Positions 33,289 to 43,781 of a stretch of DNA of 64,000 bases are shown here, one piece after another; the first letter of the stretch is position 1; each line of letters opens with the position of its first letter. The notes under the pieces are model-generated. The model was given only the letters and a program-made list of their open reading frames with translations. It made no database searches and was not told the DNA's origin. The stretch is taken from contig NZ_VEWL01000007.1 of assembly GCF_006376685.1 (NCBI RefSeq), positions 124,001 to 188,000 on the forward strand. Direction: 5' to 3'. The translations under genes were made by a program, and so were the position numbers. Source of the DNA: Ochrobactrum teleogrylli (lineage in GTDB: Bacteria; Pseudomonadota; Alphaproteobacteria; Rhizobiales; Rhizobiaceae).

Positions 33289-34482
33289 ATGGGGCTTCAT
33301 TCGAGAATTGCCGGGGTTTGGGTAGCAGGAGCGATGGGAATCGCTGCTGCGCTGACTTCTGTGATCGCCGAAGCGGCTCCTGTTGAAACGTCATTCGTGG
33401 TCAAGGCTCCACAGGCCCTGCTGATCGATGACCGCAGCGGTACCGTGCTTTTGTCGAAAAACGCCGATGTGCCGATCCCGCCTGCCTCCCTTGCCAAGCT
33501 CATGACCGCGGAAGTGGTGTTCGAAGCGCTGGAAAAAGGCCAGACCACGCTTGAAACGCCCTATACGGTCAGCGAAAACGCATGGCGGACGGGCGGTGCG
33601 CCGTCAGGCACATCGACGATGTTCGCCCGCATCAAGTCCGCGCCGACTGTCGCGGATCTTCTTCAGGGGCTGATTGTTCAGTCGGCTAATGATGGCGCCA
33701 TCATTCTTGCCGAAGGACTTGCGGGAAGTGAAAAAGGCTTCGCGGAACGCATGAACGGGCGCGCGAAGGAACTCGGCCTGTCGGGTTCCGTATTCGTCAA
33801 TTCAACGGGGCTACCGGCAGATGGGCAAAGCGTCACGCTCGATGATCTGGCCAAGCTTGCCCGGCATATTCATTCGGCCCATCCGGATTTCTACAAATAT
33901 TATGCGCAGGAAGCTTTTACCTGGAACAATATCACCCAGCGCAACCGCAATCCGCTTTTGCGGCTGGATGTTGGCGCGGATGGCATGGGCACCGGTTACA
34001 CGGAAGCATCTGGTTACGCTCTAGTCGCATCGGCTGAGCAGAACGGGCGGCGTCTGTTTCTTGCGTTGAGCGGTCTCGCCAGCGTCAAGGAGCGCGAAGA
34101 GGAAGCCAGAAAGCTGATCCAGTGGGGCATGACGTCGTTTGACGATATGCGTCTTTATTCGGCAAACGATATTGTGGGGGAAGCGCAGGTTTTCGGCGGG
34201 ACACAGGCCAGTGTTTCGCTGAAAGTGAAGGACGATGTCGAATTACTGCTGCCCAAAGAGGGGCGGGAAAAGCTGAAGGCACGGTTCATTTATGAGGGGC
34301 CGCTGCATGCGCCGGTCGCAGTTGAAAGCAAGGTCGGTATGCTGGAGTTTGATCTCAACGGCAATATGGTTCAGCAAGTGCCGCTGTTTGCTGCGCAATC
34401 CGTCGAGAAAGGCAGTCTTGTGCAAAGAGCATGGAGCAGCGCGGTGGAACTTTCGACCGGCTGGTTGCGCAAATATCTTTAG
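33289..34482 (+). CDS. D-alanyl-D-alanine carboxypeptidase (peptidase S11, DacF-like)
   Basis: About 397 residues with a signal peptide (about residues 1-30) and an S11 transpeptidase-type domain that trims the terminal D-Ala of peptidoglycan. SxxK is SLAK and SxN is SAN. The third box, normally KTG, reads Gly-Thr-Gly (DGMGTGYTE), so the usual lysine is missing. A C-terminal PBP5-like beta domain and a final amphipathic helix suggest membrane association. AGGA precedes ATG 33289; TTG 33259 is an alternative. Activity may be altered. Confidence 0.88.
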   Translation: MGLHSRIAGVWVAGAMGIAAALTSVIAEAAPVETSFVVKAPQALLIDDRSGTVLLSKNADVPIPPASLAKLMTAEVVFEALEKGQTTLETPYTVSENAWRTGGAPSGTSTMFARIKSAPTVADLLQGLIVQSANDGAIILAEGLAGSEKGFAERMNGRAKELGLSGSVFVNSTGLPADGQSVTLDDLAKLARHIHSAHPDFYKYYAQEAFTWNNITQRNRNPLLRLDVGADGMGTGYTEASGYALVASAEQNGRRLFLALSGLASVKEREEEARKLIQWGMTSFDDMRLYSANDIVGEAQVFGGTQASVSLKVKDDVELLLPKEGREKLKARFIYEGPLHAPVAVESKVGMLEFDLNGNMVQQVPLFAAQSVEKGSLVQRAWSSAVELSTGWLRKYL

Positions 34483-34595
34483 ACAGTTTTCGGGACATGC
34501 TCAAAATTCTCGACCTCACCGCCAAAGGCCGGTATGAACTTGAATCAAGCTCTTGTGGCTATTGAATCTTTTCAGAACGTAATGCGGAAGCCAGA

Positions 34596-35240
34596 GTGTC
34601 AGGATTATTCATTACATTCGAAGGCGGCGAAGGTGCAGGCAAGTCGACGCAGATCGCCTTGCTTGCCAAATATCTGCGCGCAAACGGATTTGATCCCGTC
34701 ATTACGCGCGAACCCGGTGGTTCGCCGGGCGCTGAGGCTGTGCGGCACGTCATCCTGAGCGGCAATGCCGAAAGCTATGGTCCGGCCATGGAGGCAATGT
34801 TGTTTGCAGCCGCCCGCGCCGATCATGTCGATCAGCTGATCCGCCCGGCGCTTGCTGAGGGGCGCGTGGTGCTTTGCGACCGCTTCATCGATTCCAGCCG
34901 CGCCTATCAGGGTGTGACTGGCAATCTCGACGCGACCTATATGGCAGCCATTGAACGCATTGCAATCGACGGTGCTGTTCCCGACATGACAATCATTCTC
35001 GATATTCCGGCTGAAAAAGGGCTTTCCCGTGCCGGAAAGCGACGCGGTAACGAGACTGCGGATCGATTTGAGAAGGAAGACATTGCCGTGCATGAGGCGC
35101 GCCGTCAGGCATTTCTGGCCATTGCGGCTGCGGAGCCAGAGCGCTGCAAGGTTGTTGCAGCTGATCGATCGCAGGAAGAAATAGCTGAAGATATCGGCGC
35201 ACTGGCCAGCGAACTTTTGAAAAAGAAGGGGCTGTTGTGA
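34596..35240 (+). CDS. tmk: Thymidylate kinase
   Basis: Cytosolic dTMP kinase of 214 residues making dTDP for DNA synthesis. The P-loop is [11 protein letters not shown], the DRF/DR box is [13 protein letters not shown] and the LID arginines are in [14 protein letters not shown]. The start is a GTG with GGAAG upstream. It overlaps holB by four bases (GTGA), so both replication genes are translationally coupled. Confidence 0.95.
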   Translation: MSGLFITFEGGEGAGKSTQIALLAKYLRANGFDPVITREPGGSPGAEAVRHVILSGNAESYGPAMEAMLFAAARADHVDQLIRPALAEGRVVLCDRFIDSSRAYQGVTGNLDATYMAAIERIAIDGAVPDMTIILDIPAEKGLSRAGKRRGNETADRFEKEDIAVHEARRQAFLAIAAAEPERCKVVAADRSQEEIAEDIGALASELLKKKGLL

Positions 35241-36307
35241 TCGACGAACTCGACGTCCCCAAGGCGCATGATTCCATTGAAGGTATTCCGGGACCATCCG
35301 CGAGTGATTTTCTGACCGGTCACGGGGAGGTGACACGCTTTCTGGCGCAGGCCTATCGCGAAGGCCGGATGCACCATGCTTTGTTGCTCGAGGGCGAGCA
35401 GGGCATCGGCAAGGCGACGCTCGCTTTCCATCTGGCGGGGCATATGCTGACCCACGGCGATCAGACCAATGCGCCGGAAGATATCGGTACGCCGGATTTT
35501 TCGAGGCCTCTTTGGCGGCAGATCGCGGGTGGCATGCACCCAGCAGTGTTGCATATCAATCGCCCGTTCGACCAGAAGACCGGCAAATTCCGCACCGGTA
35601 TCACGGTCGAGGAAATCCGTCGCGTCACGCATTTTCTGACCCGCACCGCCTCGGACCATGCTTGGCGCATCGTCATCGTCGATCCCGCCGACGATATGAA
35701 CCGCAATGCGGCCAATGCGCTATTGAAGACACTGGAAGAACCGCCAGCGCGCGCGCTGTTCGTTCTAGTGTCGCATTCATCCGGTCGCCTTTTGCCGACC
35801 ATCCGTTCCCGCTGCCAGAGCATTCAGCTGCGTCCGCTGGACGAAATCGCCATGAAGGATGCGCTGACTCATGTCAGCGCGCATATTGGGCTGGATGCAT
35901 CGGGTGTCACGCCGACGCTTCTGGAACGCGCCGAAGGCAGCGTGCGCAAGGCGCTTCTGCTTCTGGCGCATGGCGGCATTGAGATTTCCGACACCGTCGA
36001 TGGGATACTGGAGAGGCCGGCCTTCGATCTGCCCAAGGCGCAGGCGTTGGCCAGCGTCCTGACGGGGCGTGAGGCGGAAATTCAGTATCAACTTTTCCGC
36101 GATCATCTGATGGAGCGCATCGCCACGGAAGCGCGCCAGCGCGCCGAAGCAGGGCAATTGCGGGAGGCCGATCAGTGGTCGCGATTCTGGAGCGATCTCG
36201 GTCGCGAGATCATCGATGCTGAAACCTATAATCTTGATCGCAAGCAAGCGGTTGTGATCCTGCTGGAGAAGACGCATCGCGCTTTTCACACTGGCGCTGG
36301 ATCATAG
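35237..36307 (+). CDS. holB: DNA polymerase III subunit delta-prime
   Basis: Clamp-loader subunit of 356 residues that, with delta and DnaX, loads the beta clamp. An AAA+ fold is visible with a [12 protein letters not shown]-loop, unusual for E. coli delta-prime but normal in alphaproteobacteria, a [23 protein letters not shown] Walker B region and the SRCQ sensor 1 motif. It starts with a GTG overlapping the tmk stop. Confidence 0.94.
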   Translation: MIDELDVPKAHDSIEGIPGPSASDFLTGHGEVTRFLAQAYREGRMHHALLLEGEQGIGKATLAFHLAGHMLTHGDQTNAPEDIGTPDFSRPLWRQIAGGMHPAVLHINRPFDQKTGKFRTGITVEEIRRVTHFLTRTASDHAWRIVIVDPADDMNRNAANALLKTLEEPPARALFVLVSHSSGRLLPTIRSRCQSIQLRPLDEIAMKDALTHVSAHIGLDASGVTPTLLERAEGSVRKALLLLAHGGIEISDTVDGILERPAFDLPKAQALASVLTGREAEIQYQLFRDHLMERIATEARQRAEAGQLREADQWSRFWSDLGREIIDAETYNLDRKQAVVILLEKTHRAFHTGAGS

Positions 36308-36457
36308 CTCCAGATTGGCCCAACTTGCTGCACTGCGGCGTGACATGACTGCTCACATGGGTTATGTCACAGCCGACGATTTTCTCTTGTGTGTGTCTGG
36401 TGATCGTTCCCGCAAACGGTCAGGCGCGCTTTCAAACATCGAAAGACCGGGTCCATA

Positions 36458-38005
36458 ATGAGCCGCGAAAAATACTATATCACCACCGCGATTGCTTACC
36501 CCAACGGCAAGCCGCATATCGGTCATGCCTATGAACTGATCGCAACCGACGCGATGGCGCGTTTTCAGCGCCTGAACGGCAAGGATGTGCATTTCCTGAC
36601 CGGTACGGACGAACACGGCATCAAGATGCTGCAAAGCGCGCGCAAGGAAGGCATCACGCCTCGCGAGCTTGCAGACCGCAATACCGAAGCTTTCCGTCGC
36701 ATGGCCGAGGTTCTGAACAGCTCGAACGACGATTATATCCGCACCTCCGAAGAGCGTCACTACAAGGCCAGCCAGGCCATCTGGCAGGCAATGGCCGCCA
36801 ATGGCGACATCTATAAGGGCGGCTATGCGGGCTGGTACTCGGTTCGCGACGAAGCTTATTACGGCGAGGAAGAAACCGAAGTCCGCGCGGATAATGTTCG
36901 CTACGGTCCACAAGGCACGCCTGTCGAGTGGGTTGAAGAGGAAAGCTATTTCTTCCGTCTCTCGCAATATCAGGACAAGCTGCTCGATCTTTATGAAAAG
37001 AATCCGGGCTTCATCATGCCTGCCGAACGCCGCAATGAAATTGTGAGCTTCGTGAAGTCCGGTCTGAAGGACCTGTCGATTTCGCGCACCACTTTCGATT
37101 GGGGCATTCCGGTGCCGGGCGACGAAAAGCACGTCATGTATGTCTGGGTCGATGCGCTGACCAATTACATTACCGCACTCGGCTATCCCGATACGACCGG
37201 CGACAAGTGGGCCTATTGGCCTGCCGATGCGCATATCATCGGCAAGGATATTTCGCGTTTCCATGCCGTCTACTGGCCTGCATTCCTGATGTCGGCAGGC
37301 ATTCCGCTGCCGAAGCGCGTGTTTGCACACGGCTTCCTGTTCAACCGCGGCGAGAAAATGTCGAAGTCGCTCGGCAACGTCATCGATCCGTTCGGTCTGG
37401 TCGAGCGTTACGGGCTGGATCAGCTGCGTTACTTCCTGATGCGCGAAGTGCCGTTCGGACAGGATGGCAGCTACAGCCATGACGCCATCGTCAACCGCAC
37501 CAATGCTGATCTTGCCAACGATCTTGGCAATCTGGCGCAGCGTTCGCTGTCGATGATCGCCAAGAATTGCGAAGGCAAGGTGCCGCAGCCGGGTGAATTC
37601 TCGGACGCCGACAAGGCCATTCTCGATCAGGCCGATGCGGCGCTGGAAACAGCGCGTAAGGCCATGGACGATCAGGCGCTGCATCTGGCGCTCGGCGCGA
37701 TCTTTGCGGTTGTCGCCGAAGCGAACCGCTATTTCGCCGGGCAGGAGCCATGGGCACTGCGCAAGACCGATCCGGCGCGCATGGGCACTGTGCTTTATGT
37801 GACGGCGGAAGTTATTCGCCGTGTCGGCATCATGGTGCAGCCTTTCATCCCGCAGTCGGCGGAAAAGCTGCTCGATATTCTGGCCATCCCTGCCGACAAG
37901 CGCCAGTTCACTGACGTGGCAGCAAGCCAGCTCATCGGTGGCGCCGATCTGCCAGCCCCGCAGCCGGTCTTCCCGCGCTATGTGGAAACCGAAGAGCAGA
38001 ACTGA
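36458..38005 (+). CDS. metG: Methionyl-tRNA synthetase
   Basis: Class I synthetase of 515 residues charging tRNA-Met, including the initiator. HIGH is in [10 protein letters not shown] and KMSKS in [10 protein letters not shown]. The protein lacks the four-cysteine zinc knuckle of E. coli MetG and the C-terminal dimerisation domain, as in the short form of many alphaproteobacteria. The 150 bases before it contain no clear gene. tatD starts six bases after the stop. Confidence 0.96.
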   Translation: MSREKYYITTAIAYPNGKPHIGHAYELIATDAMARFQRLNGKDVHFLTGTDEHGIKMLQSARKEGITPRELADRNTEAFRRMAEVLNSSNDDYIRTSEERHYKASQAIWQAMAANGDIYKGGYAGWYSVRDEAYYGEEETEVRADNVRYGPQGTPVEWVEEESYFFRLSQYQDKLLDLYEKNPGFIMPAERRNEIVSFVKSGLKDLSISRTTFDWGIPVPGDEKHVMYVWVDALTNYITALGYPDTTGDKWAYWPADAHIIGKDISRFHAVYWPAFLMSAGIPLPKRVFAHGFLFNRGEKMSKSLGNVIDPFGLVERYGLDQLRYFLMREVPFGQDGSYSHDAIVNRTNADLANDLGNLAQRSLSMIAKNCEGKVPQPGEFSDADKAILDQADAALETARKAMDDQALHLALGAIFAVVAEANRYFAGQEPWALRKTDPARMGTVLYVTAEVIRRVGIMVQPFIPQSAEKLLDILAIPADKRQFTDVAASQLIGGADLPAPQPVFPRYVETEEQN

Positions 38006-38010
38006 GTGCG

Positions 38011-38805
38011 ATGATGCTTGTCGATAGCCATTGTCACCTGGATTTTGCCGATTTCGAGCCGGAGCGCGATGCTGTTGTGCAGCGCGCGCTCGACGCCGGG
38101 ATCAAGCGCATGGTGACGATCTCCACACGGGTGCGTAAATTCGATTCGATCCGCGCTATCGCGGAAACCTATGAGTCCGTTTATTGCTCGGTCGGCACCC
38201 ATCCGAACAATGCGCATGAAGAACTGGACATTACGGCTGACGATCTGGTGCGCCTCGCGGAACACCCGAAAGTTGTCGCCATAGGCGAGGCGGGTCTCGA
38301 TTATCATTACGACTACGCTCCGCCGGAAGCGCAGCGCCAGGGGTTTCTCGTCCACATCGAAGCCGCGCGCCGCACGCAACTGCCGCTGGTCATCCATGCG
38401 CGCAGCGCCGATGACGACATGGCCGAAATTCTGGAGCAAGAAACCGCCAAGGGCGCGTTTCCCTTCATTCTCCATTGTTTCTCGTCCGGTCGCGCACTGG
38501 CGGAAAAAGGTGTTGAACTGGGCGGCTATGTTTCGTTTTCCGGCATTCTGACTTTCAAGAACTCGCCGGAAATCCGCGAAATTGCGACCATCGTTCCGCG
38601 TGACCGTCTGCTGGTGGAAACGGATGCGCCGTTCCTTGCGCCGCTGCCGCATCGTGGCAAGCGCAACGAACCGTCTTTCGTGCAGCACACCGCTGCCATG
38701 CTGGCCGAGACGATTGGCGTGAGCAATGAAGAAGTCGCCCGCATCACGAGCGACAACGTGTTCAGGCTCTTCTCCAAGATGCCCCGGCCTTCAGAGGAAG
38801 TTTGA
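38011..38805 (+). CDS. tatD: TatD-family metal-dependent deoxyribonuclease
   Basis: 264 residues, TIM-barrel metalloenzyme with 3'-5' nuclease activity in the family. Metal-binding motifs are DSHCHLDF near the N-terminus, GEAGLDYHYD, HARSADDD, HCFSS and a late ETDAPFLAP. Two adjacent ATG codons (38011 and 38014) are possible starts. It lies in the conserved metG-tatD-MBL order of Rhizobiales and its stop nearly touches the next gene. Confidence 0.93.
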   Translation: MMLVDSHCHLDFADFEPERDAVVQRALDAGIKRMVTISTRVRKFDSIRAIAETYESVYCSVGTHPNNAHEELDITADDLVRLAEHPKVVAIGEAGLDYHYDYAPPEAQRQGFLVHIEAARRTQLPLVIHARSADDDMAEILEQETAKGAFPFILHCFSSGRALAEKGVELGGYVSFSGILTFKNSPEIREIATIVPRDRLLVETDAPFLAPLPHRGKRNEPSFVQHTAAMLAETIGVSNEEVARITSDNVFRLFSKMPRPSEEV

Positions 38806-38807
38806 GC

Positions 38808-39626
38808 GTGACTTCTCCCCGAAATTGCCTGCGATTTACGATTCTGGGCTGCGGTTCGTCGCCCGGCGTGCCGCGCGTCAATGGCGATTGGGGGAAATGC
38901 GATCCGCAAAACCCGAAAAACCGTCGCACGCGTACCTCGCTGCTGGTTGAGCGTTTTAATGAGAGCGGCAACCACACCACGGTGGTGATCGATACGGGGC
39001 CGGATTTTCGCACGCAGATGATCAATGCCAGCGTGCACGCGCTCGATGCGGCGGTCTATACCCATCCGCATGCCGACCACATTCACGGGATCGACGATCT
39101 GCGCACCTATGTGGTGGATAATCGGCGGCTGATGGATGTCTATGCCAACCGCTTCACGCGTAACCGGCTCTACGACGCCTTTGGCTATTGTTTTGAGACG
39201 CCGGCGGGCTCAAGCTATCCGCCGATCCTGAGCATGCATGATATTGCAGCGGAAACACCCTTCACCGTCGACGGTGAAGGAGGTGAGATCCGGTTCGAAC
39301 CCTTCCGGCAGATCCACGGCGATATCGAGTCGCTCGGCTTCCGTATCGGCAATGTTGTCTATTGCACGGATGTCAGTGCGTTCCCGGATGAGAGCCTGCG
39401 CTATATCCGGCATGCGGATGTGCTGATCCTTGGTGCCTTGCAATATCGCCCGCATCCGAGCCATTTCTCGCTCGAACAGGCGCTGGAATGGATTGAGCTG
39501 TTTGCGCCCAGGCGGGCAATACTCACGCATATGCATGTGCCACTGGACTACGAAACGGTGCTGCGTGAAACGCCTGAGAATGTTGAGCCCGGATATGATG
39601 GGCTCCGGTTTGAAATCCCGGCCTAA
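38808..39626 (+). CDS. MBL-fold metallohydrolase (PhnP-like)
   Basis: About 272 residues with a metallo-beta-lactamase fold. The N-terminus has LGCGSSPGVPR, the metal site is THPHADHIHG, and further ligands are in CTDVSAFP and the terminal LTHMHVPLDY. It is closest to the PhnP/phosphodiesterase group, which hydrolyses cyclic nucleotide or phosphoribosyl phosphodiesters; its true substrate is unknown. GTG 38808 has GAGGAAG seven bases upstream, which favours it over a TTG at 38802. It is probably the last gene of the tmk-to-MBL run. Confidence 0.88.
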   Translation: MTSPRNCLRFTILGCGSSPGVPRVNGDWGKCDPQNPKNRRTRTSLLVERFNESGNHTTVVIDTGPDFRTQMINASVHALDAAVYTHPHADHIHGIDDLRTYVVDNRRLMDVYANRFTRNRLYDAFGYCFETPAGSSYPPILSMHDIAAETPFTVDGEGGEIRFEPFRQIHGDIESLGFRIGNVVYCTDVSAFPDESLRYIRHADVLILGALQYRPHPSHFSLEQALEWIELFAPRRAILTHMHVPLDYETVLRETPENVEPGYDGLRFEIPA

Positions 39627-39632
39627 AATAAT

Positions 39633-39660
39633 AAGCCCGGCATCTCTGCCGGGCTTTTTC
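39633..39660. terminator. Bidirectional terminator, MBL gene / ndvA
   Basis: AAGCCCGGCA (39633-39642) pairs with TGCCGGGCTT (39647-39656) across TCTC, followed by T residues. Confidence 0.9.
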
Positions 39661-39680
39661 GTGTTTGCTATCATCAGCGA

Positions 39681-41465
39681 TCAGGCACGGGCCGGGAAAG
39701 GCATCACATTACTGCCTTCTGCGGGCTTGGCCTGCTTGTCTTCCAGAGCAAGACCACCGGCGCGGAGCAGGTCGGAGAAACGACCGCCGCGGGCTGCAAG
39801 CTCATCGAAGCTGCCGCGTTCGACCAGATGGCCCTTGTCCATGAACAGAACCTGATCCGCTGAGCGTACCGTCGAAAGACGGTGCGCGATGATGAAGGTT
39901 GTGCGGTTCTGGCTCAGATCGTCCACAGCCTGCTTCACTTTTTCTTCGGTCTCGACGTCGAGCGCGCTTGTCGCTTCGTCGAGCACGAGGATCGGCGAAT
40001 CCTTCAGGATGGCGCGTGCAATCGCCAGACGCTGGCGTTCGCCGCCCGAAAGCTGCGAGCCGCGCTCGCCGACAACCGTGTCGTAACCGTTTGCCTTGGC
40101 GAGAACGAAGTCGTGCGCGGCGGCAGCCTTGGCGGCGGCATGGACGTCTTCATGCGTGGCATCTTCACGACCGACGCGGATATTCTCCTCCACGGAACGA
40201 TTGAAGAGACCGGCATCCTGAAACACGGTGGCAATCGCATGACGCAGCGAACGGCGGCTGACGGTGCGTGTATCGACGCCGTCGATCAGCACGCGACCTG
40301 CGGCCGGATCGAACACGCGCTGGAGGATATTGATCAGCGTCGTCTTGCCTGCACCGGTCGGACCGACGATGGCCACCGTCTGGCCGGGCTTCACCTCGAA
40401 GGAAACATCATAGACGCCCTGACCCGAATTCGGGAACTCGAAGGTGACATTGTCGAAGACGATGTCGCCCTTGACGTTTTCCAGATCGGCGACGTCCTGC
40501 GGCTCCTGACGGTCGGCAGTCGCATCTTCCATTTCGAAGAATTCTTCGAGCTTGGCGCGTGCGGTCACGGTCTGGTTGATGAAGGCGCTGATCTGGTCGA
40601 GACGGCCGATCATCAGCTGTGCGAAGCCGATAAAGGCAATCACATCGCCAACGCGCATCTGGCCTTTGGTCACGAAATAAGCACCGAGAACCAGCACGAC
40701 CACCATGGAGAAGGTCGAAGCCATCCGGTTCAGACCGCTGGCAAGTGCCCACCAGTTAAGAACCGGAAACTGTGCCTTTTCCAGATTGCGGGCATAGTCG
40801 CGCAGCGCCTGCGTTTCCGAGGCAATGCGGTTATAGCTCTGCACGACCGAAACATTGCTGATCGTATCGCTGACATGTTCGAAAAGCTTGTGGTGGTGCT
40901 TCTCAACGGCCATCTGGCCGTCCTTGGTCTTGCGCATGACCAGTTGGCCGATCATGACATAGATGACGCCGAGCACGATCAGGACGAGCGACATGCGCAT
41001 ATCCATGTTCATGGCAACCGGAATAAGCGTCGCCAGCGCCACAACCGTGGTCAGGTGCTGACGCATGAATTCGAGCCAGAGCGTGAAGAGCGAGTCCGTC
41101 GCGCGGATCAGCGTGTGCAGCGCATTCGACGTGCCGCGCTTCTGATGCCAGGCAAGCGGCATGGTGATCAGGCGCTCATAGGAGTCGATCATCACGCCGA
41201 GACGGCGGCGATGCGCAAGCCTATCCGCACCACGCGCCACAAAAACGGCTGCGATGATGTTGAAAACGCCAAGGGCTGCCCACATCGACAGCGGGGAGAA
41301 GATATCTCCCTTGTCGGAAATGGCCTGAATGACCTTACCGAAAAGGATAGGCTCGGCCAGAGTTACAAGGGCAACAAGGACACTCGCGACACACATCGAT
41401 ATCGTTGCGGCTTTCTCGACCGCAAGATATTCCATGGCTCGCCAGTATATTTTGAGCAATGACAC
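39681..41465 (-). CDS. ndvA: Cyclic beta-1,2-glucan exporter, ABC ATPase/permease NdvA (Cgt)
   Basis: Half-size ABC exporter of 594 residues; as a homodimer it moves cyclic beta-1,2-glucan from cytosol to periplasm, a step required for osmotic adaptation and, in Brucella and rhizobia, for host interaction. Six membrane helices (residues about 20-300) are followed by the ATPase with GPTGAGKTT, the signature LSGGERQR and ILVLDEATSALD. It resembles the Brucella Cgt protein very closely as I recall it. The start is a GTG with GGGAG upstream. The glucan synthase gene is not adjacent. Confidence 0.96.
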   Translation of the reverse strand: MSLLKIYWRAMEYLAVEKAATISMCVASVLVALVTLAEPILFGKVIQAISDKGDIFSPLSMWAALGVFNIIAAVFVARGADRLAHRRRLGVMIDSYERLITMPLAWHQKRGTSNALHTLIRATDSLFTLWLEFMRQHLTTVVALATLIPVAMNMDMRMSLVLIVLGVIYVMIGQLVMRKTKDGQMAVEKHHHKLFEHVSDTISNVSVVQSYNRIASETQALRDYARNLEKAQFPVLNWWALASGLNRMASTFSMVVVLVLGAYFVTKGQMRVGDVIAFIGFAQLMIGRLDQISAFINQTVTARAKLEEFFEMEDATADRQEPQDVADLENVKGDIVFDNVTFEFPNSGQGVYDVSFEVKPGQTVAIVGPTGAGKTTLINILQRVFDPAAGRVLIDGVDTRTVSRRSLRHAIATVFQDAGLFNRSVEENIRVGREDATHEDVHAAAKAAAAHDFVLAKANGYDTVVGERGSQLSGGERQRLAIARAILKDSPILVLDEATSALDVETEEKVKQAVDDLSQNRTTFIIAHRLSTVRSADQVLFMDKGHLVERGSFDELAARGGRFSDLLRAGGLALEDKQAKPAEGSNVMPFPARA

Positions 41466-41839
41466 TTTCGCACTCCCGCTCGTTCTATTTACGGGGCTAC
41501 ATGGTATAGCCCCGCCTTTGTATCAATATTCTATGACTGCAAGAAGTGGCTATCGGGTGTCAAATCCGGCCATAAATTAAAAACGTATGTAACTGAGTGT
41601 GAAGATTCAGCGGATTTCGCGCCAATATGAGCGAAAACTAAACTTAAAGCTTGCAGTTTCAAGTTTTATGGAATTCTACGCCACGCATTCGAATTCGGCG
41701 TCAAAATCCGCTCTGAGGATGGCGGAAATCAAATGTCGGCATCAGAGCACTAGCAATCGTGGAAACTCACGTCTATTGACAGGAATAACACTCAGACACG
41801 CCGATTGCGCGTGGCAGAAAGATATTGATCGGGTTTCTC
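41466..41839. other. Intergenic stretch between ndvA and RluA-family gene
   Basis: 374 bases separate the divergent genes. The section is AT-richer than its neighbours and must hold both promoters. I see no ORF with a ribosome site, no RNA gene and no clear hairpin. Confidence 0.6.
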
Positions 41840-42820
41840 ATGGCAGGCGTTGAACAGAAGATTGTGGATACAAGCGAAGCGGGCATGCGCCTCGATCGCT
41901 GGTTCAAGGTTCACTTTCCTGGGCTGGGCTTCGGCCATCTGCAAAAATTGCTGCGTTCCGGTCAGGTTCGCGTCGATGGTGGTCGCGCCAAGGCTGATAC
42001 GCGCCTTCAGGCGAACCAGATGGTTCGCATCCCGCCGCTCGGTGTCGATGAAAAGGCAACTGGCCCAGTCACAGCGCGTACCATCCGCAGCCAGCAGGAC
42101 GGCGACGTTCTCTCGCAGATGCTGATTTACGAAGACCCGAAGGTGTTTGTCTTCAACAAGCCAGCGGGTCTCGCCGTGCAGGGCGGTTCGGGACTGACCC
42201 GTCACGTTGACGGTATGCTGGAAGCGTGGCGCAACAAGAAGGGCGAAAAGCCGCGGCTTGTTCATCGCATCGACCGCGATACATCGGGCGTGCTTGTGGT
42301 GGCGCGCACGCGCGGCGCGGCGCAGGCTCTGACTGCCGCTTTCCGCGAACGTGATACCAAAAAGACCTACTGGGCTTTGGTGAAGGGTGTTCCGCGCAAG
42401 CGTGAAGACAAGATTTCGACCTGGCTGGTCAAGGAACAGACACCCGATGGCGACAAGATGCGCGTTTGCCAGCATGGCGAACCGGATTCCGATCACGCAG
42501 TTTCCTATTATCGCATCATCGAAAAGGTGGGCAACAATCTGACATGGCTGGAAATGGAGCCCTATACGGGCCGCACGCACCAGCTGCGCGTTCACGCCGC
42601 CTATATCGGTCATCCAATCATCGGCGATCCGAAATATTTCGAAGCCGACCAGAACTGGGAGTTTCCCGGCGGCATTCAGAAGCGTCTGCATCTGCATGCG
42701 CGCCGCATCCGCATCCCAAACCCATCGGGCGGGATCATTGATGTGACCGCGCCGCTGCCGCCGCACATGGTTCAGTCGTGGAACCTGCTTGGTTTCGATG
42801 AGGACAGTGCGGAAGACTAA
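41840..42820 (+). CDS. RluA-family 23S rRNA/tRNA pseudouridine synthase
   Basis: About 326 residues. An N-terminal S4 RNA-binding domain (RLDRWFKVHFPGLGFGHLQKLLRSGQV) precedes the catalytic domain with HRIDRDTSG (catalytic Asp) and EPYTGRTHQLR. The layout fits RluC/RluD-type enzymes that isomerise uridines in 23S rRNA; which uridine cannot be decided. ATG 41840 is preferred over TTG 41825. It is followed by the EamA transporter gene in the same direction. Confidence 0.92.
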   Translation: MAGVEQKIVDTSEAGMRLDRWFKVHFPGLGFGHLQKLLRSGQVRVDGGRAKADTRLQANQMVRIPPLGVDEKATGPVTARTIRSQQDGDVLSQMLIYEDPKVFVFNKPAGLAVQGGSGLTRHVDGMLEAWRNKKGEKPRLVHRIDRDTSGVLVVARTRGAAQALTAAFRERDTKKTYWALVKGVPRKREDKISTWLVKEQTPDGDKMRVCQHGEPDSDHAVSYYRIIEKVGNNLTWLEMEPYTGRTHQLRVHAAYIGHPIIGDPKYFEADQNWEFPGGIQKRLHLHARRIRIPNPSGGIIDVTAPLPPHMVQSWNLLGFDEDSAED

Positions 42821-42854
42821 CCAATAAAGTCAAACTGACGATTTCGGTGCGAAA

Positions 42855-43781
42855 ATGGGGCAGGGGAAAGTTGAAGCGCTGGCGCCGGGCCGGGCTTCTT
42901 TCGATGGGCTGGCCGTGGCGTTGGTCATCTTCATCATGTTCAGCTGGGGGCTTAATCAGGTTGCCGTGAAGATCGGCAATCAGGGTTTCAATCCGATGCT
43001 GATGGCCGCCGGGCGTTCCGCTCTCGGCGGCATATGCGTGTTTTTCTGGTGTTTCTGGCGACGCATTCCGCTGTTCAGAAATGACGGAACCCTGCTGCCG
43101 GGCATTCTTGCGGGGCTGTTGTTTGGCACCGAGTTTGTGCTGATTTTTCTCGCGATGGACCTCACCAGCGTCAGTCGCGTGACACTGATGATGAATGTCA
43201 TGCCGTTCTGGGTGGCGATCGGCAGCCATTTCCTGCTCGGCGAGCGCATGTCGATCCGGGCGTTCATCGGCATGTGCGTGGCGTTTCTGGGTGTGTTTGT
43301 GGTGTTTTCTGATCATGTCAGCCGACCGGGGCCCTATGCGTTCTATGGCGATTTGCTGGCGCTTGTTTCGGGCATTCTCTGGGGGCTGACCACGCTGGTT
43401 ATCAAGCGCAGCAAACTCGCTTATGCCGTTCCTGAGAAAATCCTGCTGTATCAGCTGGTCGTCGCCACGTTGGTGCCGCTACCGTTTATCGGCCTTGCCG
43501 GCCCACTCGTGCGCGATCCGAAAGTTCTTTCGGTAATCTCGCTGCTGTTTCAGTCCTTCTTTGTGGTCGCATTCACCTATCCGCTCTGGTTCTGGATGGT
43601 GAATCGCTATCCGGCGTCGAAGCTTTCCAACTTTGCCTTTCTCACGCCCGCTTTTGGCGTGTTGCTGAGCGGAATCGTGCTCGGCGAGGCCTTGAGCTGG
43701 AAGATATTCGCAGCCTTGATCCTGATCGGCCTTGGCTTGATAATCATCAATCGACCGGCAAAGGCGGCAGCAGCACGATGA
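42855..43781 (+). CDS. EamA/DMT-family transporter
   Basis: 308 residues with about ten membrane helices in two repeated EamA halves, the inner-membrane drug/metabolite transporter design. No substrate can be assigned. Its stop overlaps the start of the HAD hydrolase gene by four bases (ATGA), so the two are translated together. Confidence 0.9.
   Translation: MGQGKVEALAPGRASFDGLAVALVIFIMFSWGLNQVAVKIGNQGFNPMLMAAGRSALGGICVFFWCFWRRIPLFRNDGTLLPGILAGLLFGTEFVLIFLAMDLTSVSRVTLMMNVMPFWVAIGSHFLLGERMSIRAFIGMCVAFLGVFVVFSDHVSRPGPYAFYGDLLALVSGILWGLTTLVIKRSKLAYAVPEKILLYQLVVATLVPLPFIGLAGPLVRDPKVLSVISLLFQSFFVVAFTYPLWFWMVNRYPASKLSNFAFLTPAFGVLLSGIVLGEALSWKIFAALILIGLGLIIINRPAKAAAAR

Noticed and set aside
39882-41462. 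526-codon plus-strand frame opposite ndvA
   Set aside because: Shadow of ndvA with His/Asp-rich nonsense composition.
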